Shown piece by piece: positions 1 to 8,019 of a stretch of 64,000 nucleotides of DNA. This DNA comes from Colimorpha sp002372855 (GTDB lineage: Bacteria; Bacteroidota; Bacteroidia; Bacteroidales; P3). Location of the stretch: the NCBI GenBank assembly GCA_946621635.1, contig CAMOOR010000002.1, positions 36,017 through 100,016 of the forward strand, in the 5' to 3' direction. Both the position numbers and the translations under genes were made by a program. The notes under the pieces were generated by a model. That model worked only from the letters and a program-made list of their open reading frames with translations, did no database searches and was not told where the DNA came from. Each line of letters opens with the position of its first letter. The stretch's first letter is position 1.

Positions 1-78
1 GAGCTCATGACCCGCACCGACCTCGAGGAAGAGACCATCGACCACGTGCTCGAGGTACTGAGAGCAGAGTTTGAATAA
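1..78 (+). CDS. nusA: C-terminal end of probable NusA (partial)
   Basis: An open frame enters from the left edge and ends at TAA 76-78, giving a 25-residue tail that ends DHVLEVLRAEFE. The tail is acidic and helical. In Bacteroidales the gene directly upstream of infB is normally nusA (rimP-nusA-infB), and NusA proteins there end in a short acidic helical segment of this kind. The identity is therefore inferred mainly from gene order; the visible residues alone would not prove it. Confidence 0.55.
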   Translation, partial: ELMTRTDLEEETIDHVLEVLRAEFE

Positions 79-96
79 TTGGAATCCAAAGCATTT

Positions 97-119
97 CAAT
101 TTTCAATTTTCAATTTTCA
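97..119. repeat. CAATTTT simple tandem repeat upstream of infB
   Basis: Three CAATTTT units lie in the short spacer between the upstream gene and infB. The same sequence in reverse complement (TTGAAAA units) occurs inside the second vsr gene at about 17281-17308, where it is translated. It looks like a common spacer repeat of this genome, not a specific regulatory site. Confidence 0.6.
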
Positions 120-146
120 CATTAAAAAGAAAGGACTCGAAGAATT

Positions 147-3098
147 ATGGCAAGTTTCAGACTGACAAAAGTGGCCAAGGATTTTAACGTGGGCATCCAG
201 ACCCTCGTGGACTACCTTGCCAAGAAGGGGCATCAGGTCGACGCCAACCCCAATACGAAGATTAGCGAAGAGCAGTATGAACTGCTGGCCACAGCTTTCC
301 AGGGCGAACGCAAGGTGAAAGAGGAGGCCGACAAGATAGAGCTCGTTGCAAGCAGCAACCGGGTGGTGGAACTTGCCAGCAAGGACGAGTCCGACGAGGA
401 AAAGGAAGAGGTCATCATCAAGAACTACTCCTCTTCCAAAGCACAGGCCGAGGGCAAGGCCGAAGCCGCCGTGGAGGCCCCTATCGCCGCCGAGCCGGAG
501 CCCGAGCCCGAACCCGAGCCCGAACCGGAGCCCGCGGCACCCGCACCCCAGGCCGAAGAGCCTGCCGAGGAGGAGCCCGTGGCATCGCAGTCCAAACCCG
601 AAGAAGAGAATGAGGAGGAGGAAGAAGAGTCCGAGGACACCGCCGAAGCCGACAGCACGCCCGCTGCCGAAAGCAACAGTCCCTTCAAGGTGGTGGGCAC
701 CGTGGACCTCAGCGCCATCAACCAGCGCATGCGTCCCGACAAGAAGAAACGCAAGAAGGGCGAGAAACGCGAACCCGCCATCTCGCCTGCCGCCGCCGCC
801 AAGCCCAAGGGCAGCGCCCCCGCCCCCAAGCCCGCTCCGGCACCCAAGCCCGAACCCGTCGAGCCTGCCAAACCCGCCGAGCCTGCCAAACCGGAGCCCG
901 AGTTCATCGAGACCCAGTACACCAAGCTTGAAGGCCCCAAAGTGCTGGACAAAATCGACCTCAGCCAGTTCTCCAAGGACGGTGCCGACACCCCCGGCAG
1001 CAAGCGCAAGCGCAAACACCAGAAGAAGGAAGCCGTCAGCGCACAGGAGGTGAAGAAGATTGGCGCCGAGGTGGCCAAGAAGGAAAACAAGGAGAAGGAA
1101 AAGGCCAAGAAGGAGAGCCAGAAGAACGCCGCCCAGCAGCAGGCTCCCAGCAAGAAGAAGAAAAAGAAAGAGGAGAAGAAGCCCGTCGAGATTGATGACA
1201 ACGAAATCGAGAAGCAGATCCGCGACACGCTGGCCCGCCTCTCGCCCCTCGGCAAATCGAAGACCTCCAAGCACAACCGCGAGAAGCGCCAGAAGGTGCA
1301 CGCCCAGATGGAAGAGGAGCTCCAGCACGAGATGGAGCAGCAGAACGTGCTGCAGGTGACGGAGTTCGTCACCGCCAACGAGCTGGCCACCATGATGAAC
1401 GTGCCGGTGACCAAGATTATCGCCACCTGCATGTCGGTCGGCATCTTCGTCAGCATCAACCAGCGCCTCGACGCCGAGACCATCAAGCTCATCGCCGACG
1501 AGTTCGGCTTCGAGGTGAGCTTCGCCTCGGAGGATGTGGTCAACACCATCCACAAGATCGAGGAGGAAGACCGTCCCGAGGACCTCGTGCCCCGCAACCC
1601 CATCATCACCGTCATGGGCCATGTGGACCACGGTAAGACCTCGCTGCTCGACTATATCCGCAAGACCAACGTCATCGCCGGCGAGGCGGGAGGCATCACC
1701 CAGCACATCGGTGCCTACGAGGTGCAGACCGCCGACGGCCGCAAAATCACCTTCTTGGATACCCCCGGTCACGAGGCCTTCACCGCCATGCGTGCCCGCG
1801 GTGCCAAGATGACGGATATTGCCATCATCGTCATCGCCGCCGACGACAAGATTATGCCGCAGACCGTCGAGGCCATCAACCACGCCCAGTCGGCCGGTGT
1901 GCCCATCGTCTTCGCCATCAACAAGATCGATAAACCCGGCGCCGACCCCGACCGCATCAAGACCGAGCTGGCCAACATGAACCTGCTCATCGAGGAATGG
2001 GGCGGCAAATACCAGAGCCAGGACATCAGTGCCAAGAAGGGCATCGGTGTCGAAGAGCTGCTGGAGAAAGTCATCCTGCAGGCCGACATCATGGAGCTCA
2101 AAGGCAACCCCAACAAGCGCGCCAAGGGTGTGGTCATCGAGAGCGCCCTCGACAAGGGCCGTGGCTACATCGCCAAGCTCCTCGTGCAGGACGGCACCAT
2201 CCGCAAGGGCGACCCCATCGTGGCCGGTGCCATCGCTGGCCGTGTGCGTGCCATGTACAACGAGCGCAACCAGGAGGTTATGTCCGCCGGTCCCTCGCAG
2301 CCTGTGCTGCTGCTGGGCCTCACCGGCGCCTGCCAGGCTGGCGACACCTTCAACGTCATGGAGAACGAAAAGGAAGCCAAGGACATCGCCGCCAAGCGTA
2401 CCCAGCTTGCCCGCGAGCAGGGTCTGCGCACCCAGACGCACCTCACGCTCGAGGAGATCGGCCGTCGCCGCGCCCTGGGCAACTTCAAGGAACTCAATAT
2501 CATCGTCAAGGGCGATGTGGACGGCTCCGTGGAAGCCCTCAGCGACTCGCTCATCAAACTCGGCACCGAGGAGGTGCAGGTCAACGTCATCCACAAGGGT
2601 GTGGGCCAGATCTCGGAGAACGACGTCACGCTGGCCATGGCCTCCGACGCCATCATCATCGGCTTCCAGGTGCGTCCTTCCGTTGGCGCCCGCAAGATGG
2701 CCGAGACCGAGCACATCGACATCCGCCTCTACAGCATCATCTACGACGCCATCAACGAGCTCAAGGACGCCATCGAGGGCATGCTCGCCCCCGAGACGCA
2801 GGAGAAGATTGTGGCCAACCTCGAGATCCGCGAGACCTTCAAGATCTCCAAGGTGGGCACCATCGCCGGCTGTATGTGCCTCGACGGCAAAATCAACCGA
2901 CAGAGCAACATCCGCATCATCCGCGACGGCATCGTGGTCTACACCGGCAAGCTCGCCTCCCTCAAGCGCTTCAAGGACGACGTCAAGGAGGTGGTCAGCG
3001 GCCAGGACTGCGGCCTGAACATCGAAAACTACAACGACATCAAGGTCGGCGACATCGTCGAAGCCTACGAGGTCATTGAGATCAAGCGCAAGCTTTGA
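147..3098 (+). CDS. infB: Translation initiation factor IF-2
   Basis: IF-2 is the GTPase that places initiator fMet-tRNA on the 30S subunit and promotes 50S joining. The 983-residue protein begins with an IF2_N segment (about 1-55). A long low-complexity region rich in Glu, Pro, Ala and Lys (about 90-370) follows, including an EPEPEP tract. The G domain has GHVDHGKTS near residue 491 and NKID near 590, then come the beta-barrel and C-terminal fMet-tRNA binding domains. Length and order fit Bacteroidales IF-2, which has an extended N terminus. The ATG at 147 fits the family N terminus (MASFRLTKVAKDF). A very long antisense frame opposite this gene is a codon-bias shadow. Confidence 0.98.
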   Translation: MASFRLTKVAKDFNVGIQTLVDYLAKKGHQVDANPNTKISEEQYELLATAFQGERKVKEEADKIELVASSNRVVELASKDESDEEKEEVIIKNYSSSKAQAEGKAEAAVEAPIAAEPEPEPEPEPEPEPAAPAPQAEEPAEEEPVASQSKPEEENEEEEEESEDTAEADSTPAAESNSPFKVVGTVDLSAINQRMRPDKKKRKKGEKREPAISPAAAAKPKGSAPAPKPAPAPKPEPVEPAKPAEPAKPEPEFIETQYTKLEGPKVLDKIDLSQFSKDGADTPGSKRKRKHQKKEAVSAQEVKKIGAEVAKKENKEKEKAKKESQKNAAQQQAPSKKKKKKEEKKPVEIDDNEIEKQIRDTLARLSPLGKSKTSKHNREKRQKVHAQMEEELQHEMEQQNVLQVTEFVTANELATMMNVPVTKIIATCMSVGIFVSINQRLDAETIKLIADEFGFEVSFASEDVVNTIHKIEEEDRPEDLVPRNPIITVMGHVDHGKTSLLDYIRKTNVIAGEAGGITQHIGAYEVQTADGRKITFLDTPGHEAFTAMRARGAKMTDIAIIVIAADDKIMPQTVEAINHAQSAGVPIVFAINKIDKPGADPDRIKTELANMNLLIEEWGGKYQSQDISAKKGIGVEELLEKVILQADIMELKGNPNKRAKGVVIESALDKGRGYIAKLLVQDGTIRKGDPIVAGAIAGRVRAMYNERNQEVMSAGPSQPVLLLGLTGACQAGDTFNVMENEKEAKDIAAKRTQLAREQGLRTQTHLTLEEIGRRRALGNFKELNIIVKGDVDGSVEALSDSLIKLGTEEVQVNVIHKGVGQISENDVTLAMASDAIIIGFQVRPSVGARKMAETEHIDIRLYSIIYDAINELKDAIEGMLAPETQEKIVANLEIRETFKISKVGTIAGCMCLDGKINRQSNIRIIRDGIVVYTGKLASLKRFKDDVKEVVSGQDCGLNIENYNDIKVGDIVEAYEVIEIKRKL

Positions 3099-3132
3099 TA
3101 GGTTATGGGTTATAGGTTATAGTTTGTACTAA

Positions 3133-3222
3133 GCCCCGCAGGGGCAACAGCGAATAGGCAGGGGTGAAGCGCAGCGTAACCCCTGCACACCCAACCACCC
3201 ACCACCCAAGCCCCGCAGGGGC
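3133..3222. repeat. Pair of REP-like GCCCCGCAGGGGC palindromes
   Basis: The 139-bp spacer after infB holds the 13-base palindrome GCCCCGCAGGGGC twice, at 3133-3145 and 3210-3222, each preceded by AA. Between them lies a further self-similar stretch (GGCAGGGGTGAAGC and GTAACCCCTGC). Just after the infB stop is a short tandem of GGTTATAG-like units. This resembles extragenic palindromic repeats. There is no T-tract, so it is not an obvious intrinsic terminator. Confidence 0.7.
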
Positions 3223-3237
3223 GGCAGAAAATAAGAA

Positions 3238-3819
3238 ATGACAAAGAATCTCTACATAATAGCAGGTTGCAACGGAGCTGGCAAGACGACAGCTTCCTAC
3301 ACCATACTGCCCGAGATTCTTGACTGCCGCGAGTTCGTCAATGCCGATGAAATAGCCCGTGGCCTCTCGCCATTCAACCCCAACGGCATGGCCATAGAGG
3401 CTGGTAAACTAATGCTGAAACGCATAAAGGAGCTGCTCAGCCGCGACGAATCCTTTGCCATAGAGACCACCCTCGCCACACGCTCTTATGTCAATCTTGT
3501 GCATCAGGCACAGGCCAAGGGCTATCTCGTTACTCTGGTGTTCTTTTGGCTCAACAGCCCAGAGTTGGCGCTACGGCGTATTGCCGAGCGTGTACAGAAC
3601 GGTGGCCACGATATTCCAGAGCCAACAGCACGACGTAGGTACATTGCAGGTATTGACAACCTCTTTAACCTATACATCCCGGAGGTTGACTATTGGATGA
3701 TTTATGACAATAGCGAGTCGCCCTGTCTTCCCGTTGCACAAGGGAAATCAACGAAGACATCAACCCTCTACGATGAGGACAAACTGAATAAAATCAAGAG
3801 TTATGTCAGAAAAAGATGA
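3238..3819 (+). CDS. Zeta-toxin-like P-loop kinase
   Basis: The 193-residue protein has a Walker A motif GCNGAGKT at residues 10-17, followed by FVNADEIARGLSP and FAIETTLATRSY. These are typical of the zeta toxin / small-molecule kinase family, in which the prototype phosphorylates UDP-N-acetylglucosamine and poisons cell-wall synthesis. The length fits single-domain chromosomal members. The gene overlaps a 60-codon gene by 17 nt and the pair ends just before tRNA-Arg. Classical epsilon-zeta operons place the antitoxin first; here the small gene follows. The real substrate is not evident and a housekeeping kinase role is possible. Confidence 0.8.
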   Translation: MTKNLYIIAGCNGAGKTTASYTILPEILDCREFVNADEIARGLSPFNPNGMAIEAGKLMLKRIKELLSRDESFAIETTLATRSYVNLVHQAQAKGYLVTLVFFWLNSPELALRRIAERVQNGGHDIPEPTARRRYIAGIDNLFNLYIPEVDYWMIYDNSESPCLPVAQGKSTKTSTLYDEDKLNKIKSYVRKR

Positions 3820-3985
3820 AAAACTACTAACCGAGAAATTGTTATACGGTTTGAAAATCTCCGAGCGTCGCATGCTCGAAGAGAAAGCCCTGCATGGAGA
3901 GGACATTGTCGTCTGCGATGCCGACAACAACATCCACCGCATACCCGCCAGCGAAGCATTAAAGAAACTTCCTGCCATACAATAA
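3803..3985 (+). CDS. Small protein paired with zeta-like kinase
   Basis: This 60-residue acidic and helical protein starts inside the end of the zeta-like gene (17-nt overlap), so translation is probably coupled. It contains ISERRMLEEKALHGEDIV and VCDADNNIHRIPASEAL. No family is recognised with certainty. Its position suggests a partner or antitoxin, but a simple conserved accessory protein is equally possible. The N-terminal half would form a charged helix and the C-terminal half a short strand-turn element. Confidence 0.65.
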   Translation: MSEKDEKLLTEKLLYGLKISERRMLEEKALHGEDIVVCDADNNIHRIPASEALKKLPAIQ

Positions 3986-4016
3986 AACATCACGCCTCGC
4001 GTTAAATAGAAAACTT

Positions 4017-4091
4017 GCTCCTGTAGTTCAATGGATAGAATAGAGGTTTCCTAAACCTTTGATCAGGGTTCGATTCCCTGCGGGAGTACCA
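4017..4091 (+). tRNA. tRNA-Arg (CCU anticodon)
   Basis: A full cloverleaf is readable. The acceptor stem is GCTCCTG / CGGGAGT with a G-U first pair, and the D arm is TAGTTCAATGGATAGAA. The anticodon stem is GAGGT / ACCTT with loop TTCCTAA, so the anticodon is CCT and reads AGG. The T arm is CAGGG TTCGATT CCCTG. The discriminator A is followed by an encoded CCA at 4089-4091. A strong intrinsic terminator begins at once. Confidence 0.96.
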
Positions 4092-4128
4092 AAAAGAAGA
4101 GCACACGCATAGTTGCTCTTCTTTTTTT
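4091..4128 (+). terminator. Intrinsic terminator after tRNA-Arg
   Basis: A 13-bp perfect stem (AAAAAGAAGAGCA 4091-4103 with TGCTCTTCTTTTT 4114-4126) with a 10-base loop ends in a T-run. It closes the tRNA transcript. Confidence 0.92.
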
Positions 4129-4273
4129 ACACTAATTCGCTTTTTGTGTAACGTTAATCATCGTGTAATTATCCGTTAATCATGCGTAAATCCTTTTGAT
4201 TGACGGTAATTCGCATTTATCAAAATTCTTCCGTGCGGGCGATATGGAGGCTGGGCATTCTCCATTTTTTTCG

Positions 4274-4282
4274 TATCTTTGC
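4274..4282 (+). promoter_or_regulatory. Probable -7 promoter element upstream of the secreted SGNH-like gene
   Basis: TATCTTTGC matches the Bacteroidetes -7 consensus TAnnTTTGC and sits about 80 bases before the ATG at 4364. No clear TTTG box is visible 19-21 bases upstream, so the assignment rests on the -7 box alone. The rest of the 4129-4363 spacer shows no other recognisable element. Confidence 0.55.
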
Positions 4283-4363
4283 ATCGATGTCGCTTTATTG
4301 AAACAGGCAACATCCACCAACTAACAAGCATAGTATCATACGAATAACATAACCTTAGTGATT

Positions 4364-5722
4364 ATGAAAAGACCAACATTCAAGCCCCAAGCGCCCGACA
4401 TAATCCTCACGGGTGACGGCCGCAGGATTGCGAAGACCTGCCTGCTGCTTTTCTTCTTGTTTGCCAGCACTTTCTGCCATGCTCAGACGGCCGTCAATGT
4501 CCTTTTCGTGGGCAACAGCTACACCGAGGTCAACGACCTGCCGGGGATGGTGACGCAGATTGCCCGGTCGATGGGCGACGAGCTCGCCTGCCAGAGCAAC
4601 ACCCCCGGCGGCTGCACCTTCAGCCAGCATTGCAGCAACCACTCGATGGAGCTCATCCGACAGGGCGGCTGGCAATTCGTCGTGCTGCAGGAGCAGAGCC
4701 AGTATCCGTCGTTCCCGCAGCAGCAGGTCGAAAGCGAGGTGTTCCCCTACGCCCAGCGGCTGGTCGACTCCGTCTACCGCCATTCGCCTTGTGCCGAGCC
4801 GGTGTTCTACATGACGTGGGGGCGCAAGAACGGCGACCAGGGCAACGCCCCCTATTTCCCCGTGCTGGGCACCTACGAGGGCATGGACAGCATGCTCTGC
4901 GAGCGCTACACCTACATGGCCGAGGCCTACGACGCCTCGCTGTGCCCCGTGGGTCGCGTGTGGCGCTATCTGCGCACCCGGCGCCCCACTATCGAGCTCT
5001 ACCAATCCGACGGCAGCCACCCCTCGGTAGCGGGCACCTATGCGGCCGCGTGCGCCTTCTACACACTCTTCTTCCATCGTAACCCGACTGGCATACCCTT
5101 CGAGCCCTCGCAGATGGCCCCCGACGTTGCGTCGGCCATCCGCCATGCCGTCGATTCGGTAGTGTATCAGCAACTTGACAGCTGGCGCCGTCCGCAACCC
5201 GTGGCCGCCTTCGAGAGCTACATCGACGACACCGACCCCATGACGGTCGTCCTGGCCTCCACCTCCGCGCATGCCGACAGCCTTGTGTGGATAATCGACG
5301 ATGGCGAAGCCCTCGGCACGACCGACACCACACTGACGCACACCTTCGCCGACACCGGCAGCCAAACCATCACCCTAATCGCCTCGCGCCATTGCATGGC
5401 AGACACCACCACCGCGTCCGTCCACATCGTTGGCGACACCACGCCTCCCCTACCCATAGGCATCGCAAGTGCTGTCAGCATCAACGATTTTGCCGTTTCC
5501 CCAAACCCTACCGACGGCATGGTCATCCTTACGATACCGCCCAACTGTGAAATGCAGAGAGTCGTAGCGACCGACATGGCTGGACGCCAGATAAAATCAG
5601 TCCCGGTCACGTCGACCGACATTAAGGTTGTTTTTTGGCTAGATAACTGTGCTTCAGGCGTCTACTTACTGCATGCCGTTGCCGCGACAGGAATCGCAAC
5701 ACGCAAGATAGTAGTGAGATAA
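4364..5722 (+). CDS. Secreted SGNH-hydrolase-like protein with PKD-like domain and T9SS sorting tail
   Basis: The 452-residue protein has a signal peptide (hydrophobic CLLLFFLFASTFCHAQ). An SGNH/GDSL-type fold follows, with GNSYT (nucleophile Ser block) near residue 50 and DGSHPS (Asp-x-x-His block) near residue 217. A PKD-like region (about 290-365) comes next. The C terminus has the features of a type A type IX secretion sorting domain (SPNPTDG, ATDMAGRQI, SGVYLL, ATRKIVVR). It is probably exported by T9SS as a surface or secreted esterase/acetylhydrolase; the substrate is unknown. The ATG at 4364 is preferred to the GTG six bases upstream. Block II/III residues are less clear, so catalysis is inferred. 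Confidence 0.8.
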   Translation: MKRPTFKPQAPDIILTGDGRRIAKTCLLLFFLFASTFCHAQTAVNVLFVGNSYTEVNDLPGMVTQIARSMGDELACQSNTPGGCTFSQHCSNHSMELIRQGGWQFVVLQEQSQYPSFPQQQVESEVFPYAQRLVDSVYRHSPCAEPVFYMTWGRKNGDQGNAPYFPVLGTYEGMDSMLCERYTYMAEAYDASLCPVGRVWRYLRTRRPTIELYQSDGSHPSVAGTYAAACAFYTLFFHRNPTGIPFEPSQMAPDVASAIRHAVDSVVYQQLDSWRRPQPVAAFESYIDDTDPMTVVLASTSAHADSLVWIIDDGEALGTTDTTLTHTFADTGSQTITLIASRHCMADTTTASVHIVGDTTPPLPIGIASAVSINDFAVSPNPTDGMVILTIPPNCEMQRVVATDMAGRQIKSVPVTSTDIKVVFWLDNCASGVYLLHAVAATGIATRKIVVR

Positions 5723-5926
5723 TTTCCGTTTATTTGGCTCCATCGAAGATATTCCTGCGCGTAGGTGCTCAAAAACATTTACACATTAACACATTGGATG
5801 CGCGTCTACTCCTTTTACTCCCCTTTTGCTCCCCTTCGTACCCCCTTCTGGGTAACTCTGCTGTTACTATATAATAACTCCGCTGTAAATCCGTTACACC
5901 CATAGTCATCATCAACAACACACACT

Positions 5927-6703
5927 ATGGCAAAGACCAACCCAACCCTCGGTCCTAATTCCGGCAAAATCGGCGACTTGGTATATTACACCCGCTTCGG
6001 CAAGGAGTTCGTACGCCGTAAGGCAGAGAACTTTAACGACTGCAAGTCGGATGCGCAGCTGCGCCAGCGCGCCCTCTTCAAGGCCACCCAGCAGACCGCA
6101 GCCCTATATGGTTCCATGTTACAACGCGGCCTCACCAAATATGCCCATAGCCATGGGCATACCGAAGCCAACGAGTTCTCGCGCCTCAACAAAGAATGCT
6201 TCACCTATGTCGGCGGCAAAGTCACCATCGACTACCCAGCCCTGCAACTTGCGGTTGGCCCCCTGCCCTCAGTCGCATTCACTGCTTGCCACGCCGAAGG
6301 TCTCCACATCACGCTGACCTTCGACCCCAACCCCTCTGCCGACAAAGCCCGTCCCGACGATGTCGTCCACATCTATGCCGTCTCCCCGCAAGCCGAAGTC
6401 TGCATGCTTATGGCCAGCGTTGAACGCCAATCCGGACAGGCCGCCCTCGACCTCCCCGACCTGAGCGACGAGGTAACAACAGCATGCAAAAAAGAGCCAA
6501 CGAATAAACCATTGAATAAGACTAACGCATTCATACACTCACGCACTAACGCAATCAACTATCACCTCTACGCCATCGTCGAAACAGCCAACACCGCCCC
6601 CATCCCCACCCTCTCTGCCGCCGAAAAGAAAGCCAACAAGCTCCACCGCAACATCAACCGCCGCGTATCCAACTCCATATTCATCGGCACCATTACCGCC
6701 TAA
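5927..6703 (+). CDS. DUF6266-like protein with in-frame spacer-type insert
   Basis: The 258-residue protein opens MAKTNPTLGPNSGKIGDLVYYTR. This resembles a Bacteroidetes family (probably DUF6266) that starts with a Gly-rich 'GkvGtvvgY.wrGk..vR' block and has two repeated beta-rich halves. A second member lies at 41501-43009. Residues about 186-210 (KKEPTNKPLNKTNAFIHSRT) interrupt the second half. They are encoded by an ACGCATT / CTCACGCACTAACGC sequence of the kind seen in spacers of this genome, suggesting an in-frame insertion. No signal peptide or catalytic motif is seen and the function is unknown. Confidence 0.7.
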   Translation: MAKTNPTLGPNSGKIGDLVYYTRFGKEFVRRKAENFNDCKSDAQLRQRALFKATQQTAALYGSMLQRGLTKYAHSHGHTEANEFSRLNKECFTYVGGKVTIDYPALQLAVGPLPSVAFTACHAEGLHITLTFDPNPSADKARPDDVVHIYAVSPQAEVCMLMASVERQSGQAALDLPDLSDEVTTACKKEPTNKPLNKTNAFIHSRTNAINYHLYAIVETANTAPIPTLSAAEKKANKLHRNINRRVSNSIFIGTITA

Positions 6704-6773
6704 CCATAGCCCAGAAATACAACTGCCAATGAAAAAAATCAATAACAGATACAATAAAAAGAACACTTTTTCG

Positions 6774-6798
6774 TTTACCTTATGTAAAATAAGGTAAA
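6774..6798. promoter_or_regulatory. Perfect inverted repeat abutting the methyltransferase start codon
   Basis: TTTACCTTAT (6774-6783) and ATAAGGTAAA (6789-6798) form a perfect 10-bp inverted repeat with a 5-base spacer GTAAA, and the ATG starts at 6799. GTAAA occurs in both spacer and right arm, so two alternative pairings with TTTAC are possible. The place is right for an operator bound by an autoregulator, or for an RNA hairpin masking the ribosome site of the methyltransferase. Confidence 0.7.
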
Positions 6799-8019
6799 AT
6801 GGCGAAACCAACATGTATAGATCTATTTGCGGGCTGCGGGGGACTCTCTCTCGGCTTGTACCTTGCCGGATGGCAAGGCCTTTTCGCCATTGAAAAAAAC
6901 GCATTCCCATTTGAGACGCTAAAGCACAACCTTGTTGACAATAAGAAACACTTCGATTGGCCGGACTGGCTGCCGCAAACCAACCACGACATAAACGAGG
7001 TGCTGGAGAAATATCAGGACCAACTGAAAGCCTTGCGGGGCAAAGTGGATTTGGTGGCTGGTGGGCCTCCGTGCCAAGGGTTTTCTATGGCCGGCAAACG
7101 TGTCGAAGACGATGTGCGCAACCAGCTTGTCTTCTCCTACATAAAGTTCATCGATTTTGTGCGTCCCCGCATGCTCCTCTTCGAGAATGTCAAAGGTTTT
7201 ACCTATGCATTTGACAAAAAGAATGACAGCGGCGCTGAACCCTACTCGCATAAGGTGATTAGAGGATTGCAACAATTGGGATACAATGTCAAACCCCACG
7301 TTTTTGACTTCTCCAATTATGGGGTTCCTCAACGGCGCAAACGTTTCATATTAGTTGGAGTCCAAGATGGGTTAGGTAGCCCTGACAACTTTGAGCAACT
7401 GTTGTTGACCCATCGTGATGCCTTCCTGAAAAGCAAAGGCTTAAAGCCTAATGTCACACTGAAGGAAGCCATATCCGACCTGCTCCGCAGCAACGGTGAA
7501 CTTCCTACTTCGGACCGCAAAGGCTTCAATTCCGGAGTATATGGCAATGCCCAGTTGAGCAACTACGGAAAAGCGATGCGCGGAGATTATCCAAAGACAC
7601 ACACCATTCCCGACAGCCACAGTTTTGCCCATCATACACCCGAAAAGATTGCATTATTCCAACGCCTATTGGCCGAATACCAACCCCGAGGCAAACGCAT
7701 TGATGGCAAAGCTCGCGAGGCTTGGGGCATCAAGCAAAGAGGAATAACAGTGTTAGACCCCGATGCCGTTTCACCAACTATAACTGGACAGCCTGACGAC
7801 TACTTGCATTATTCAGAGCCCCGCATCATGACCGTCCGTGAGTGTGCTCGCATTCAATCGTTCCCTGATTGGTACGAGATAAGAGCAAAATACACCACTG
7901 GCGGAGATATGCGCAAGTTTGAGGTACCACGCTACTCTCAGGTCGGCAATGCCATACCTCCTCTCTTTGCCGAGCAGGCTGGAATTGTTTTAAAGGAGAT
8001 GTTGCAGAATGAAAGATAA
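6799..8019 (+). CDS. DNA (cytosine-5) methyltransferase
   Basis: The 406-residue enzyme methylates cytosine C5 in a specific DNA sequence with SAM. Motif I is DLFAGCGGLSLG (8-19), motif IV is GGPPCQGFS (about 87-95) with the catalytic Cys, motif VI contains FENV (about 127-130), motif VIII contains QRRKR (about 177), and motif X is VGNAIPP (about 381-387). The target-recognition region lies between motifs VIII and IX. It is the first gene of a tight operon: the ATPase gene overlaps it by 11 nt. Its codon use is AT-richer than core genes. It presumably protects host DNA from the HNH nuclease encoded downstream; target specificity cannot be read. Confidence 0.95.
   Translation: MAKPTCIDLFAGCGGLSLGLYLAGWQGLFAIEKNAFPFETLKHNLVDNKKHFDWPDWLPQTNHDINEVLEKYQDQLKALRGKVDLVAGGPPCQGFSMAGKRVEDDVRNQLVFSYIKFIDFVRPRMLLFENVKGFTYAFDKKNDSGAEPYSHKVIRGLQQLGYNVKPHVFDFSNYGVPQRRKRFILVGVQDGLGSPDNFEQLLLTHRDAFLKSKGLKPNVTLKEAISDLLRSNGELPTSDRKGFNSGVYGNAQLSNYGKAMRGDYPKTHTIPDSHSFAHHTPEKIALFQRLLAEYQPRGKRIDGKAREAWGIKQRGITVLDPDAVSPTITGQPDDYLHYSEPRIMTVRECARIQSFPDWYEIRAKYTTGGDMRKFEVPRYSQVGNAIPPLFAEQAGIVLKEMLQNER

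Noticed and set aside
117..2714. 865-codon open frame antisense to infB
   Set aside because: It is a codon-bias shadow of GC-rich infB with no protein-like pattern. The same holds for long antisense frames opposite the IF-2, PBP1A, RicT, M16, antiporter, hydrogenase and outer-membrane barrel genes.
4017..4128. tRNA-Arg as integration site of a genomic island
   Set aside because: No integrase gene and no repeat of the tRNA 3' end was seen at the other side of the defence island.
4358..4363. GTG start for the SGNH-like secreted protein
   Set aside because: The ATG two codons later gives a more typical start and loses nothing of the signal peptide.
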